This document shows, piece after piece, positions 1 to 8,936 of a stretch of 64,000 nucleotides of DNA. This stretch comes from JBMNGH01 sp050949725 (GTDB lineage: Bacteria; Bacillota; Thermosediminibacteria; Thermosediminibacterales; Tepidanaerobacteraceae): assembly GCA_050949725.1 (NCBI GenBank), contig JBMNGH010000005.1, forward strand, positions 105,634-169,633, given 5' to 3'. Both the position numbers and the translations under genes were made by a program. Under the pieces are notes generated by a model. That model made no database searches, was not told the DNA's origin, and saw nothing but the letters and a program-made list of their open reading frames with translations. Within the stretch, counting starts at the first letter, position 1; each line of letters begins with the position of its first letter.

Positions 1-165
1 TCCTATTAAACTCAAATAATTATCTTATGTGTTATTAATTAAGGATTTGGCTTCGAAGCAATATTATCAAAAAAATAGTGCTCCCACTAGATAATAAGGG
101 TTTTTCAGGAAAATTTCAACTGTAGTATAGCGCAAATCAGTTTTGAAAAGTTATTCTATAAATTT

Positions 166-192
166 GAATAAGCCGGCAATTGCCGGCATATT
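166..192 (-). terminator. possible spoIIE terminator
   Basis: A perfect 16-base GC-rich palindrome (GCCGGCAATTGCCGGC) at 172-187 lies about 60 bases beyond the spoIIE stop. The T-tract that follows is weak, so factor-independent termination is only likely. The rest of 1-246 shows no gene. Confidence 0.4.
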
Positions 193-246
193 ATTTATAC
201 AATAGTCCGTTTTATATTTATTCACGTATATCTGAACCTTATTCCG

Positions 247-2622
247 TTATGCATTCTTTTCGGAAATACGAATAGCCAGTACAGTAATATCATCATTACA
301 TGAACCTTTCGATTTTGCAACATCTAAAATCTCGTTGCATATGTCTTGAGGTTGTGAAGACTTTAAGTTTTTAATGATTTTTAAAAACATATCGTTACTA
401 TCTTTGGTTCCGTTCATTGCCTCAATTGCTCCATCAGATGTCATTATTATAATATCGCCTGGTTTAAGCTTTTTTTCTGCAATAGTATGCGATATGCTAT
501 TCAAAATGCCGACCGGTGGGCTATCACCCTCTACTGTAGATATACTATTGCCTCGTTTAATATAACTTGTAGGTGCGCCTGCCTTAATAAATTCAGCCCT
601 GCCACTATAAGTATCTATTATGACTAAGTCCAATGTAGAGAAACTTTCATCTTGTGTAGACAGCATCATTGATAAGTTGACCATCTTTAAGGTAAACTCA
701 CTTCCAAAACCTGCCTTCAGCAACCGTTCCGTTACCTCAAGCGTCCTTTCGCTATGCTGTGATGCTTTATCTCCGACGCCCATTCCATCACTCAAAGCTA
801 CCATGTATTTTCCGTTGTTTAAGTCCATAAAAGTAAACTTATCACCTGAAACCTTCTGACCTGCCTTTGCCATACCACTTGCTCCCACACAAACCCCGAG
901 TATGCCATAAGTTACCGCTTTTAACCTGCATTTGAGGCAGCCTGTCTTTAACGGACAGTCTATAATTTTTGTGTAAAATCTTCTCCCAAGTATTGTTGCA
1001 ATTCCTTTTGGAATAACTGTCTCGCATTGTCTTTCTCCTATGCACGGCGGCTTCACAATACTTATCTCGCATCTGTTGTCATCAGAAGTCACAAAAACAT
1101 TTTCAGGTCTCACACCGAGCTGTGACAAAACGGATAACAGCTTGTCATCTAAAGTCATGTCAAGTTCTTCACTAATTCCTGCTGCAAGTTCTTTAATCAT
1201 TTCAGACGCCTTTTCAAAATACGCGTATATTAAATCCCTATTAAAATCTATTATTTTATCCAACCGCTTCTGCATAAGGTATATACTGCTTTTTTCTGAC
1301 ACAATTCTTTTTATATCTTCGACCCTTTTGCATCTCGATTTAAAAAGTTGAGGCATTGCCCTAAATAAATTTTTTTCAAAATCTTTGATAAGTACAAACA
1401 GTGACTTAACGGTTTTCCTGGTCTCCCTTTCCCAACATATTTTGTACATGCCACAGTTACAACATACTGTTTCTTGTATTTCCGCACAAACATCTTCAAA
1501 ATACCTACGTGCATCCGCTCGATTGACGCCATCTAAAGGCTCCTTGAAAAAAGTTCCCATGTCACTAATGACTGATGCGATCTCGTATAAACGTTCTTCA
1601 GCAAGCTTTGGTATTACAACACCATCCTTTTGTTCCTGTAACACCTTCAGATTGTTTGCTAGTTTATTAAATAAATCCGCAGGTATTACCAAAAATATTC
1701 CAGATGAAAAGAGTACTACAGGTATATTTATAAGGGTCTCTCCAATCGAATTGATGTAAAAGTTATATATCAAATATCCTAAGGCAAACCCAGTGACAGT
1801 CCCGATCCTGCCCAGCCTTTTAAATGTTCCCGAAATTAACCCTGCAAAAGCCAGTATGGAGACAGACCATGGTGAAAAAGGGAAGGAATAACCCATAATA
1901 CCTATAATAATTCCCGATATTGCTCCCGCACCTGGTCCCACCGAACTCGCCATTACAAGGACTGCCAATACGCCCAGGATATCTTTTAAATTGATTAAGG
2001 AAATCTGCAGTCCAGAAGTTAATGAAAGAATAACACCGGCCAGTATTGATACGCATATACATTTTTCGGCTCCCCCGAAATCTTTTGCACCCTTGAATAT
2101 TTGAGGCAACCCAACAGGAATTATAAACATCATTAAACTGGCAATCGACGATTCCATGGTCAGAAGAATTAGCTCATAAGGTGTAAGAGCTTCACTCAAT
2201 AACAAAAAAACCAACCCGGCTGTAAAATTTGACAATAAAGCTAGAAAGCCTGCTAGATAACTCTTTGATTCAATCAGTTTCTTGAAAAACAAAAATACTA
2301 AGGTAAAAATCAATACTGCACCTAAATGCCGTAAAACAGTAAAGTTCCTAAGAGTCAAAAGGACGCCTATTAAAGTAAAAAGGCAGGCTGATACAAACTT
2401 TTTTCTGTACAACACAGACGCGGAGGTGTAAGCAAGACCAAAAGGATACAATCCATTGATAGAAGCCATTCCGAACAACAGTGCCAGCAAATTGAACCAA
2501 AACTGTTCGGATACTGAAACTTGTCTTTGCACAAATAAACCATTAATACTAGTTTCATGTTGTTTAGTTTCCCATGAATAATCCTTAGAAGCATTTGTCT
2601 TGTTGTAAATCAAATAATCCAC
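247..2622 (-). CDS. spoIIE: stage II sporulation protein E (membrane PP2C phosphatase)
   Basis: SpoIIE dephosphorylates the anti-anti-sigma factor SpoIIAA at the asymmetric septum, which releases sigma F in the forespore; it also binds FtsZ. The 791-residue product is close to the usual length. The N-terminal third is a series of hydrophobic membrane segments. A central region with a Cys-rich patch (CCNCGMYKIC) follows. The C-terminal PP2C domain has metal-binding motifs DGMGVG near residue 612, SDGAIE near 730 and a DD pair at 777-778. The start codon is GTG behind a G-rich GGGGTAGGTG. The tRNA-Glu/tRNA-Met pair just upstream is the same neighbourhood as in Bacillus. Sporulation control by Spo0A is expected from the family but I did not resolve the operator. 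Confidence 0.97.
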   Translation of the reverse strand: MDYLIYNKTNASKDYSWETKQHETSINGLFVQRQVSVSEQFWFNLLALLFGMASINGLYPFGLAYTSASVLYRKKFVSACLFTLIGVLLTLRNFTVLRHLGAVLIFTLVFLFFKKLIESKSYLAGFLALLSNFTAGLVFLLLSEALTPYELILLTMESSIASLMMFIIPVGLPQIFKGAKDFGGAEKCICVSILAGVILSLTSGLQISLINLKDILGVLAVLVMASSVGPGAGAISGIIIGIMGYSFPFSPWSVSILAFAGLISGTFKRLGRIGTVTGFALGYLIYNFYINSIGETLINIPVVLFSSGIFLVIPADLFNKLANNLKVLQEQKDGVVIPKLAEERLYEIASVISDMGTFFKEPLDGVNRADARRYFEDVCAEIQETVCCNCGMYKICWERETRKTVKSLFVLIKDFEKNLFRAMPQLFKSRCKRVEDIKRIVSEKSSIYLMQKRLDKIIDFNRDLIYAYFEKASEMIKELAAGISEELDMTLDDKLLSVLSQLGVRPENVFVTSDDNRCEISIVKPPCIGERQCETVIPKGIATILGRRFYTKIIDCPLKTGCLKCRLKAVTYGILGVCVGASGMAKAGQKVSGDKFTFMDLNNGKYMVALSDGMGVGDKASQHSERTLEVTERLLKAGFGSEFTLKMVNLSMMLSTQDESFSTLDLVIIDTYSGRAEFIKAGAPTSYIKRGNSISTVEGDSPPVGILNSISHTIAEKKLKPGDIIIMTSDGAIEAMNGTKDSNDMFLKIIKNLKSSQPQDICNEILDVAKSKGSCNDDITVLAIRISEKNA

Positions 2623-2823
2623 CTACCCCGAGAAATTGGTAGGTTTTATTATATATGAGCCGGTACATAAAAAATGTCAATAGTGGGGACAAGTTGAGAA
2701 AATCGAACGACATCAAATCTCTTTTACTTTCATTTTGCGATTTATGCCACGGATTTTGACCTGTCTTTTCGAGAAATGAAATAAAAAAAATAAAAAATGC
2801 CCATAAAAATCAGTGAGCATTGG

Positions 2824-2898
2824 TGGTGACCCCGAGGGGACTCGAACCCCTGTTACCGCCGTGAAAGGGCGGTGTCTTAACCGCTTGACCACGGGGCC
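2824..2898 (-). tRNA. tRNA-Glu (UUC)
   Basis: A complete cloverleaf reads on the minus strand: acceptor GGCCCCG pairs with CGGGGTC, the anticodon loop is CTTTCAC (anticodon TTC), and CCA is encoded. It lies 23 bases after tRNA-Met and upstream of spoIIE. Confidence 0.96.
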
Positions 2899-2920
2899 AG
2901 CAATTTCATTATTTTTAGAG

Positions 2921-2997
2921 TGGTAGCGGCGCAGGGATTTGAACCCCGGACACTGCGGGTATGAACCGCATGCTCTAGCCACCTGAGCTACGCCGCC
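2921..2997 (-). tRNA. tRNA-Met (CAU), elongator type
   Basis: Cloverleaf with anticodon loop TTCATAC (CAT) and encoded CCA. The acceptor GGCGGCG pairs with CGCCGCT, so the first pair is G-U. It lacks the three G-C pairs of an initiator anticodon stem. A tRNA-Ile whose C34 is modified to lysidine cannot be excluded from sequence alone. Confidence 0.9.
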
Positions 2998-3098
2998 CTA
3001 TTGAAATGAGATTCGTTATGCGGGAAGTCTGATATGCGTTTAAACAGGATTTGCGATAAGCAAATTAATTCTATTCCCTCTTTACAGCATTTCTAAAA

Positions 3099-3174
<76 letters not shown>

Positions 3175-3272
3175 ACATTGTATACTATCTCATCAACGAG
3201 ACATATAGTATTTTATATCAAAAACGCATTTTCGTCAAGACCATCGATACAAACCGTTTGAGTCAAGTATAA

Positions 3273-5131
3273 GTAGGCAATTTTTTTGTCTTTCCTGAAT
3301 CTATCTTATTCAAGAAGTTGCCATTTCCTTAGCCGCTGGGTCTAGTTTGGCTGGCGCCAAAAATGGCCAATAATACCTTCTCCATGTCAAGACAAACCCC
3401 AAGATTGGCTTTATAGCCAGCCTTGATATTGAGCATTGCATGTCGTTTCGACTGGCCAAGGGCAGACATTTACGGTCTCATTTATGTCAGTTACTTCCTT
3501 TCATGTATTAGGTTATTTTTGGGCAACATCAAGTAAGCCTACCTACTAGGGCTGTTTTAACGGTAGGTTAGTTCACAAAAATCCTGCATGTTAAATAAAT
3601 TGCGGATAACTCGCCTTCCATTGGTCATCTTGCAATCGGAAAAAGGTATTTTTCCACGGTGTAATGGGTAAATCTCCTTTTTTATGGTCTTGTCTATGTT
3701 CTTTCGGGTGTTTTTGATGCTTTCTTCAAAGCGTTCTGTTAATCTATCCGATACTTGTCCTGATATAAGGGCGGCAATTTTATCCTTAAAGTTTTCTCCC
3801 ATTTTAAGAGCAATGATTTTTGCTAGGTTAGTGGCTCCTTCCTCGCTCCAACTCTTGCCTCCTTTCATGCGTTTGGCAAATATGTCTACGTTCTTTTCCA
3901 TGGTCCCAAGATTTCGGTATTCCAATCCTTCCGGTGGGTTGGAGATTTCCATTTCTATTCTGTCTTTGTAGCTGATTATGCCGTCTTGGTTGTTTTTTAT
4001 GTAGCTTTCCAGGTCGTTAAGTTCCTTTATTCTATCGGCAAGACCGTTACATTTATATTTCAATTTTTCTATTTTGGTGTATGCTTTGCTTAACTCTCCG
4101 GCTTTTAGACATCTTTTGATATAGTATCTTGCTCTTTTATCTTTTACGTTTTTGACTATGTTTTTTGATAGATGGTATGGATCTAATTGAAATATGCCTG
4201 TTTCCGGCTCATGGGCGTATCTAATCCAGATTGCTCCATCACCGTTTAGTATCCTGTGTTTAATCTTATCAGTGTTGTATCTTGAGGCTATGGTGGCTTC
4301 TCTTAGGTCTTGGAAGTCTTCTGCTTGGTGAAAACCGGCAAAGACTGTTTTCCCTACTGTCATATATTCTTTGGAGGATGGGTATCGGGGCTTCCAGCCT
4401 TCATAGGATAGACCTATTTTTAGTTCCTTACGGCCTTTGCCTCTTTTGGGCCTACTTTTGCCTTGCATGGGTATCCAGAGGCCGTCTGATTCCTCGAAAA
4501 GTAATGATACTTCTCGGTCACCACACAGTTCATTGTTTCTATAGGCTTTGATGAGTTGAGCTTCTGCATCCCTTTGCCTTTGGCCTACGGCTTGGATGAT
4601 ATCCCATACTGCCTGGTGGCTTATGGTTTGGTTTGTTAGTTCTTTGATTGTTTGGGCTACTTGACGGTAGGATTTATGGCAGCTGAGCTCTATTATCTTT
4701 TCTACCAGATTAGGGGATATGGTGCCGATACTTTCAAAGCCAAGGGCTTCGTCAAGTAGGTAAATGTGCTGAACCTGGCCGTCTTCAGCAACTTTTTTGT
4801 AGATGTTTCTTCTGAATACCACTTCTCCCATAAGGGTTTTAATGGTGGTTGTTTTCTTGCCTTTATGTCTTAATTGGGTTTTGTCTCTTTTTTTTGATAG
4901 CTCTTCATCAGCCTGTTCCAGGAACTGCTGCATAAGATTTCTAGCAATTTCACAACCCAGTTTGAAAAATTCTTGCTCTATGTCCTTGAAGGTTAAGTCT
5001 TTTAAGGGTAAAATATTCATATCACGTCCCTCCTTGTTTGTTGGTCTTGTCTACTACAAACATACAGGAAAGACGTGATTATGGGAAGAGTTTTTTTTGG
5101 CTCTTCCCATTATTTTTTTGGAATTGCCTAC
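3273..5131 (-). mobile_element. ISLre2-type insertion sequence
   Basis: The transposase gene at 3557-5020 is flanked by short inverted ends: GTAGGCAATT at 3273 and its inverse complement AATTGCCTAC ending at 5131. No clear target duplication is visible. About 280 bases lie between the transposase stop and the 3273 end; they contain a stretch (around 3330-3460, minus strand) that could be a scrap of another coding sequence. The element separates the tRNA/spoIIE block from remnants next to rplL. Confidence 0.75.
3557..5020 (-). CDS. ISLre2 family (UPF0236) transposase
   Basis: The 487-residue protein has the full length of this family and no internal stop. The N-terminal part contains a basic region (KKRDKTQLRHKGKKTTTIKT) followed by the conserved block around GEVVFRRNIYKK, and the middle has the acidic stretch with FEESDGLWIPMQG expected for the DDE-like core of ISLre2 proteins. 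The start ATG at 5020 follows GGAGGGACGTG. It is inside an element with short inverted ends, so it is probably or recently active. Identity rests on family resemblance, not on a search. Confidence 0.88.
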   Translation of the reverse strand: MNILPLKDLTFKDIEQEFFKLGCEIARNLMQQFLEQADEELSKKRDKTQLRHKGKKTTTIKTLMGEVVFRRNIYKKVAEDGQVQHIYLLDEALGFESIGTISPNLVEKIIELSCHKSYRQVAQTIKELTNQTISHQAVWDIIQAVGQRQRDAEAQLIKAYRNNELCGDREVSLLFEESDGLWIPMQGKSRPKRGKGRKELKIGLSYEGWKPRYPSSKEYMTVGKTVFAGFHQAEDFQDLREATIASRYNTDKIKHRILNGDGAIWIRYAHEPETGIFQLDPYHLSKNIVKNVKDKRARYYIKRCLKAGELSKAYTKIEKLKYKCNGLADRIKELNDLESYIKNNQDGIISYKDRIEMEISNPPEGLEYRNLGTMEKNVDIFAKRMKGGKSWSEEGATNLAKIIALKMGENFKDKIAALISGQVSDRLTERFEESIKNTRKNIDKTIKKEIYPLHRGKIPFSDCKMTNGRRVIRNLFNMQDFCELTYR

Positions 5132-5145
5132 GATAATTTTATCTA

Positions 5146-5225
5146 AGACCGTGTAGTTATTCTGTGATAATGTCGACTTGTTGATTATCTTGATAATATC
5201 TAGGTATGAATAACGAGGTGTATTA
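5146..5225 (+). repeat. solitary end of the IS1202-like element
   Basis: The segment starting GTAGTTATTCTGTGATAATG at 5148 closely matches the left end of the broken IS at 43.47 kb and the extra end at 45.15 kb, including a second spaced motif TTGATAATATC. No transposase remains here. It sits directly beside the ISLre2 right end, so two IS insertions happened at this point. Confidence 0.6.
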
Positions 5226-5330
5226 TCTTTTATCTCAATAAATAAGTATACGTAGTTTTTCAACTAGGGTAATATAACTACTGTTAACTTCTATTCCATC
5301 CCAGTTTTTAATCTTATCATTCATCATTAC

Positions 5331-5543
5331 CTAATACAGCTCATACACCTCATCAGACAAAGGCTTTAGCAGCGTATTCAGCCTTCTATATATACTGTAA
5401 GCTTTTTGGTAAACCTTTACATTATACGGGTTGGGGGTGTAAGTTTTATAGTCAGCGAGAAAATCATATATTTCATTCCAATCATGATAAACACAAACAG
5501 CCATACCCGCTAAAAACGCTACTCCTAAAGCGAAGTGGAAACG
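5331..5543 (-). pseudogene. C-terminal remnant of an FGGY carbohydrate kinase
   Basis: On the minus strand an open frame without a start reads ...FALGVAFLAGMAVCVYHD... and ends ...KPLSDEVYELY with a TAG stop at 5331-5333. This is the typical tail of xylulokinase or gluconokinase-like FGGY kinases: a glycine-rich helix, then the YxPNPxNVxxYQKxYxIYxRL segment. The first 400 or so residues are missing, cut near 5543. It is most likely debris from the rearrangement that also left IS pieces here. Confidence 0.75.
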
Positions 5544-5555
5544 AATATTATGCTT

Positions 5556-5795
5556 TTAACCACCTCCAAAAATAGGATACAGTTCTAATATGCCTTTATC
5601 TTTTAGTATAACGTCTTGTGCAACTATCCTTGAATTTAATAATATTAAACCAACTTCCCCTGGAACAACTCCAAAGTTATTCAACAATTGCCTAACACTA
5701 GTGCCTTCAGACAATTTTATATAAACTTTTCCATCTTCCGTATTTGCATATTTTTGCAACCCGAACTTGAATATCACTTGTAACTCCATTACCAT
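5556..5795 (-). CDS. MoaD/ThiS family sulfur-carrier protein
   Basis: The product has 79 residues with the ubiquitin-like beta-grasp pattern and ends in Gly-Gly-Gly (FGGG). Such tails are adenylated by a MoeB/ThiF-type enzyme and thiocarboxylated to donate sulfur for molybdopterin/tungstopterin, thiamine or other products. The ATG at 5795 has AAGGA eight bases upstream. No partner gene is next to it: downstream is a kinase remnant and upstream a possible remnant, so its pathway cannot be told. MoaD-like proteins in Clostridia often accompany tungsten aldehyde oxidoreductases, which I do not see here. Confidence 0.72.
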   Translation of the reverse strand: MVMELQVIFKFGLQKYANTEDGKVYIKLSEGTSVRQLLNNFGVVPGEVGLILLNSRIVAQDVILKDKGILELYPIFGGG

Positions 5796-5913
5796 CTTGA
5801 CATCCTTTTGTATCGTTATACTCGATTAATGTATTACATCCTTTATTTGAAAGTTTAAAAATCCTTGTCTATAGTCGCCAGACTACATAGCCATCTATTG
5901 CGTACAATGTTTT

Positions 5914-5985
5914 TTATTTTCGTCCCCATAAAACTTCTAGTTCATCACCTATGAAAATTGTGTGGTCGGGCAATACATAATATTA
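5914..5985 (-). pseudogene. possible tail of a flavin-reductase-like protein
   Basis: A short startless frame reads DHTIFIGDELEVLWG and stops at 5914. The DHTIFIG string resembles the split-barrel FMN-binding flavin reductase family. It is only about 24 codons long, so this is a weak call. It would fit the scrap zone that follows rplL. Confidence 0.25.
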
Positions 5986-6023
5986 TAGCAGCTGTCATCA
6001 ATTAAATAAATTTGGTTTTTTTA

Positions 6024-6058
6024 ACTCAAGGGCATCAGTCAAATCTGATGCCCTTTAA
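6024..6058 (-). terminator. terminator after rplL
   Basis: A 9-bp perfect stem GGGCATCAG/CTGATGCCC (6030-6053) lies directly after the rplL stop. It closes the ribosomal operon. The minus-side T-tract is short, so it may act in both directions. Confidence 0.55.
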
Positions 6059-6068
6059 TATTTTATAA

Positions 6069-6443
6069 TTATTTAATTTCCACAGATGCTCCTACTTCAA
6101 CAAGTTTCTCTTTAATTTGCTCTGCTTCTTCCTTAGATACCTTTTCCTTTACCGGTTTTGGAGCTGAGTCTACCAATTCCTTGGCTTCTTTCAACCCAAG
6201 AGCCGTAAGTTCTCTTACAACCTTGATTACCTTTATTTTCTGGTCTCCTGCAGCAGTCAGAACTACATCAAATTCCGTCTGCTCTGTTGCAGCTTCTGCG
6301 GCAGCACCTGCAGCAGGAGCAGCCGCAACAGCAACTGGGGCAGCAGCTGTTACACCAAATTTGTCTTGGAGCTCTTTTACGAGTTCCGAAAGTTCTATAA
6401 CTGTCATATTTTCAATAGCAGAAATGATTTCTTCTTTTGTCAT
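6069..6443 (-). CDS. rplL: 50S ribosomal protein L7/L12
   Basis: L7/L12 forms the flexible ribosomal stalk dimers that recruit EF-Tu, EF-G and IF2. The 124-residue protein has the expected parts: an N-terminal dimerisation helix (EEIISAIENMTVIELSELV), an Ala/Gly/Pro-rich hinge at about residues 33-55, and the globular C-terminal domain with KIKVIKVVRELTALGLKEAK. AAGGAGG stands before the ATG. It is 49 bases downstream of rplJ and shares its leader. Unusually, rpoB does not follow; a terminator and gene debris do. Confidence 0.98.
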   Translation of the reverse strand: MTKEEIISAIENMTVIELSELVKELQDKFGVTAAAPVAVAAAPAAGAAAEAATEQTEFDVVLTAAGDQKIKVIKVVRELTALGLKEAKELVDSAPKPVKEKVSKEEAEQIKEKLVEVGASVEIK

Positions 6444-6492
6444 TTAAAGTTCCTCCTTAATATTTTTTGAAAAATAACTGATCCTAATTATG

Positions 6493-7011
6493 TTAGGATG
6501 CTTTCTTCTCCTGAATCGCTTGTAAGGTATAAACAAAGTCGCGTATTGGACCCTGCAGTACATTGACAATACCATAAAGAGGTGACTGAATGGAACCCAC
6601 CACGTTTGCAAGCAGTTGCTCTTTGGCTGGCATTTTGGCATACTCTGCTACTAAATCTGCCGTTGCAACCTTACCTTCAACTACACCTGCCTTTATTTCA
6701 AGTTGTTTGTGCGTTTTAGCAAAATCGGCTAAAACTTTAGCCGGTGCTATCGGGTCATCGTAACTAAAGGCTATCGCCGTTGGGCCTTCAAGGAATTCAT
6801 GGAGATTAAAATCAAAATCAGTCAAAGCAATTCGAATAAGCGTATTTTTAAATACTTTAAATTCAATGCCTTGCTCTCTCAAATTCCGTCTGAGCTGTGT
6901 AATATCAGCTACATTTAAGCCCCTGTAATCTGTTAAGATAGCTGCTTTTGCACGACTAAACTTATCTTTTATTTCCTCGACAGCTTTGATTTTTTCTTGT
7001 TTAACTGCCAC
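6493..7011 (-). CDS. rplJ: 50S ribosomal protein L10
   Basis: L10 anchors the L7/L12 dimers on 23S rRNA and, with them, represses its own mRNA. The 172-residue protein shows the family N-terminus (AVKQEKIKAVEEIKDKFSRAKAAILTDYRGLNV) in separate recognisable blocks and the C-terminal helix that binds L7/L12. The start is GTG, with GGAGGTG seven bases upstream. A structured leader precedes it. It is followed closely by rplL. Confidence 0.97.
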   Translation of the reverse strand: MAVKQEKIKAVEEIKDKFSRAKAAILTDYRGLNVADITQLRRNLREQGIEFKVFKNTLIRIALTDFDFNLHEFLEGPTAIAFSYDDPIAPAKVLADFAKTHKQLEIKAGVVEGKVATADLVAEYAKMPAKEQLLANVVGSIQSPLYGIVNVLQGPIRDFVYTLQAIQEKKAS

Positions 7012-7034
7012 TTTTTCACCTCCTTGAAAGTAAT

Positions 7035-7185
7035 AAAAATATAAGCCTTCCTGCAGACAGAAAGGCTCTCTTATATCAAAATTAATACTGAAAAGTAATT
7101 GTTATTGATATAAACAACGCCTCGGTAGGAAATTAAGCGTACGCACCTACTGTCTGCAGCGGTTTTATATTAATATTTATTATTA
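7035..7185 (-). promoter_or_regulatory. ribosomal protein L10 leader RNA
   Basis: Between rplA and rplJ the transcript carries GCAGACAGTAGGTG ... CTTAATTTCCTACCGAGGC, the conserved pattern of the Firmicute L10 leader, which the L10-L7/L12 complex binds. It is followed by a terminator-like hairpin AGCCTTTC...GAAGGCT (about 7043-7068) ahead of the rplJ ribosome binding site. It would uncouple rplJL levels from rplKA. Confidence 0.85.
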
Positions 7186-7188
7186 AAA

Positions 7189-7890
7189 TTAATGTAAAAG
7201 CTTTTGTGGATTAATCTTTATTCCTGGGCCCATTGAGCTGGATATAACCAAACTTCTAATATACTGCCCTTTTGCAGCGGCAGGTTTAGCTTTTATTATT
7301 GCATCCATCAGGGTTTTGAAGTTATCCATAAGCTTTTCATGTCCAAAAGACTTTTTTCCAATTGGAGCATGGACGATACCTGTTTTATCCACACGATATT
7401 CAATTTTACCTGCCTTTATTTCTTTTACAGCTTTACCTACTTCAAAAGTAACCGTACCAGCTTTAGGATTAGGCATGAGCCCCTTTGGACCTAAAATTCT
7501 TCCCAGCTTTCCAACAGCACCCATCATATCTGGAGTAGCAACAGCCACATCAAAATCAAGAAAACCACCTTCGATTTTGGCAACCATATCATCCGCTCCT
7601 GCAAAGTCAGCTCCTGCTTCTTCTGCTTCTTTTATTTTTTCTCCCTTTGCAAAAACGAGTACTTTTACTGTTTTTCCTGTGCCATGGGGGAGGGTGACAG
7701 TACCTCTTACCTGTTGGTCTGCATGCCTTGGGTCAACGCCCAGGCGCACAGCAACTTCGATTGTCTCATCAAATTTTTTTAATGCAGTCTTTTCGACTAG
7801 CTGTATAGCCTCCTCAGGATCATACTGTTTAGCCCTGTCAACAAGTTTTAATGATTCAAGATAACCTTTTCCACGTTTAGACATCTTCAT
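7189..7890 (-). CDS. rplA: 50S ribosomal protein L1
   Basis: L1 binds 23S rRNA at the mobile stalk by the E site. The 233-residue protein has the normal length, the N-terminal basic block (SKRGKGYLESLKLVDRAKQY), the two-domain pattern and the signature GRILGPKGLMPNPKAGTVT. AAGGAGG stands just before the ATG; the first codons MKM offer two starts two codons apart. It follows rplK by 47 bases in the same operon. Confidence 0.97.
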   Translation of the reverse strand: MKMSKRGKGYLESLKLVDRAKQYDPEEAIQLVEKTALKKFDETIEVAVRLGVDPRHADQQVRGTVTLPHGTGKTVKVLVFAKGEKIKEAEEAGADFAGADDMVAKIEGGFLDFDVAVATPDMMGAVGKLGRILGPKGLMPNPKAGTVTFEVGKAVKEIKAGKIEYRVDKTGIVHAPIGKKSFGHEKLMDNFKTLMDAIIKAKPAAAKGQYIRSLVISSSMGPGIKINPQKLLH

Positions 7891-7937
7891 AAAACCTCCT
7901 TGTGGTATTAGCGGAAAAATATCCTCCCACTTTAATC

Positions 7938-8360
7938 CTATTCTACTACTATTCCCATACTCCTCGCAGTGCCCTCTACCATTTTCATAGCTGCTTCCAA
8001 AGAATTGGCGTTTAGGTCAACCATTTTTAGTTCAGCTATTTCCTTGACATCTTTTTTTGTGACCTTCGCTATCTTATTTCTGTTGGGTTCACCTGAAGCC
8101 TTTTCAATCCCGGCTGCTTTTTTCAAAAGCACAGAAGCGGGTGGAGTTTTTAAGGCAAAAGAAAATGACCTGTCTTGGTATACCGTCAACTCAACGGGTA
8201 TAATTAGACCCGCCTGGGAAGCAGTTTTTTCGTTAAATTCCTTACAAAAGCTCATAATATTTATTCCGGTCGGTCCAAGTGCCGGTCCTACCGGAGGAGC
8301 AGGCGTAGCTTTACCAGCAGGAATTTGAAGTTTAACAACAGATATTACTTTTTTAGCCAT
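7938..8360 (-). CDS. rplK: 50S ribosomal protein L11
   Basis: L11 binds the GTPase-associated region of 23S rRNA. The start at 8360 gives 140 residues, the family length, beginning MAKKVISVVKLQIPAG; it has GCAGGAGGTG at the right distance, whereas an upstream in-frame ATG at 8384 would add eight unlikely residues. The proline-rich linker APPVGPALGPTGINIMSFC is intact. It lies 25 bases after nusG. Confidence 0.97.
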   Translation of the reverse strand: MAKKVISVVKLQIPAGKATPAPPVGPALGPTGINIMSFCKEFNEKTASQAGLIIPVELTVYQDRSFSFALKTPPASVLLKKAAGIEKASGEPNRNKIAKVTKKDVKEIAELKMVDLNANSLEAAMKMVEGTARSMGIVVE

Positions 8361-8385
8361 GTTTGCACCTCCTGCAACAATCACT

Positions 8386-8910
8386 TTATAATTTTTCTAC
8401 TTGGTCGAATTCGAGTTCAATAGGTGTCTCTCTTCCGAACATTGAAATCAATACTTTCAATTTTCCTTTATCTTGATTAATCTCGACAACCCTGCCAACG
8501 AAATTTTCAAATGGGCCAGACATAACCTTGACATTTTGACTTAAAGCAATGTCTATTTTTGGTCTGGGCTCATCTATTCCCATTTGTCTCATTATGGTCT
8601 TGACTTCAGATTCCTGGAGCGGCACCGGTTTTGATCCGGCTCCCACAAACCCAGTAACCCCTGGGGTGTTTCTTACCACATACCAGGAATCGTCTGTAAC
8701 TATCATTTCAACTAGAACATAACCGGGAAAAACTTTTCTCTGGGTAACCTTTTTCTTGCCATTTTTAATTTCCAGCTCTTCTTCCATTGGCACTAAAACT
8801 CTAAATATTTTATCTTGCATGCCCATAGATTCTACGCGTTTTTCCAGGTTAGCTTTTACTTTATTTTCATAGCCAGAATACGTATGAATCACATACCAAT
8901 TCTTAGACAT
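8386..8910 (-). CDS. nusG: transcription antitermination factor NusG
   Basis: NusG binds the RNA polymerase clamp and aids elongation or pausing. The family start MSKNWYVIHTYSGYEN is at 8910 and gives 174 residues: NGN domain, then the C-terminal KOW domain with PFENFVGRVVEINQDKGKLKV. The ribosome binding site is ambiguous. AAGGAGG lies about 20 bases before this ATG, inside the codons of an upstream in-frame ATG at 8940 that overlaps the secE stop as ATGA. Translational coupling from that upstream ATG is therefore possible and would add ten residues. Confidence 0.95.
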   Translation of the reverse strand: MSKNWYVIHTYSGYENKVKANLEKRVESMGMQDKIFRVLVPMEEELEIKNGKKKVTQRKVFPGYVLVEMIVTDDSWYVVRNTPGVTGFVGAGSKPVPLQESEVKTIMRQMGIDEPRPKIDIALSQNVKVMSGPFENFVGRVVEINQDKGKLKVLISMFGRETPIELEFDQVEKL

Positions 8911-8936
8911 CCGTTCGGGACAAAGCCCAACCTCCT

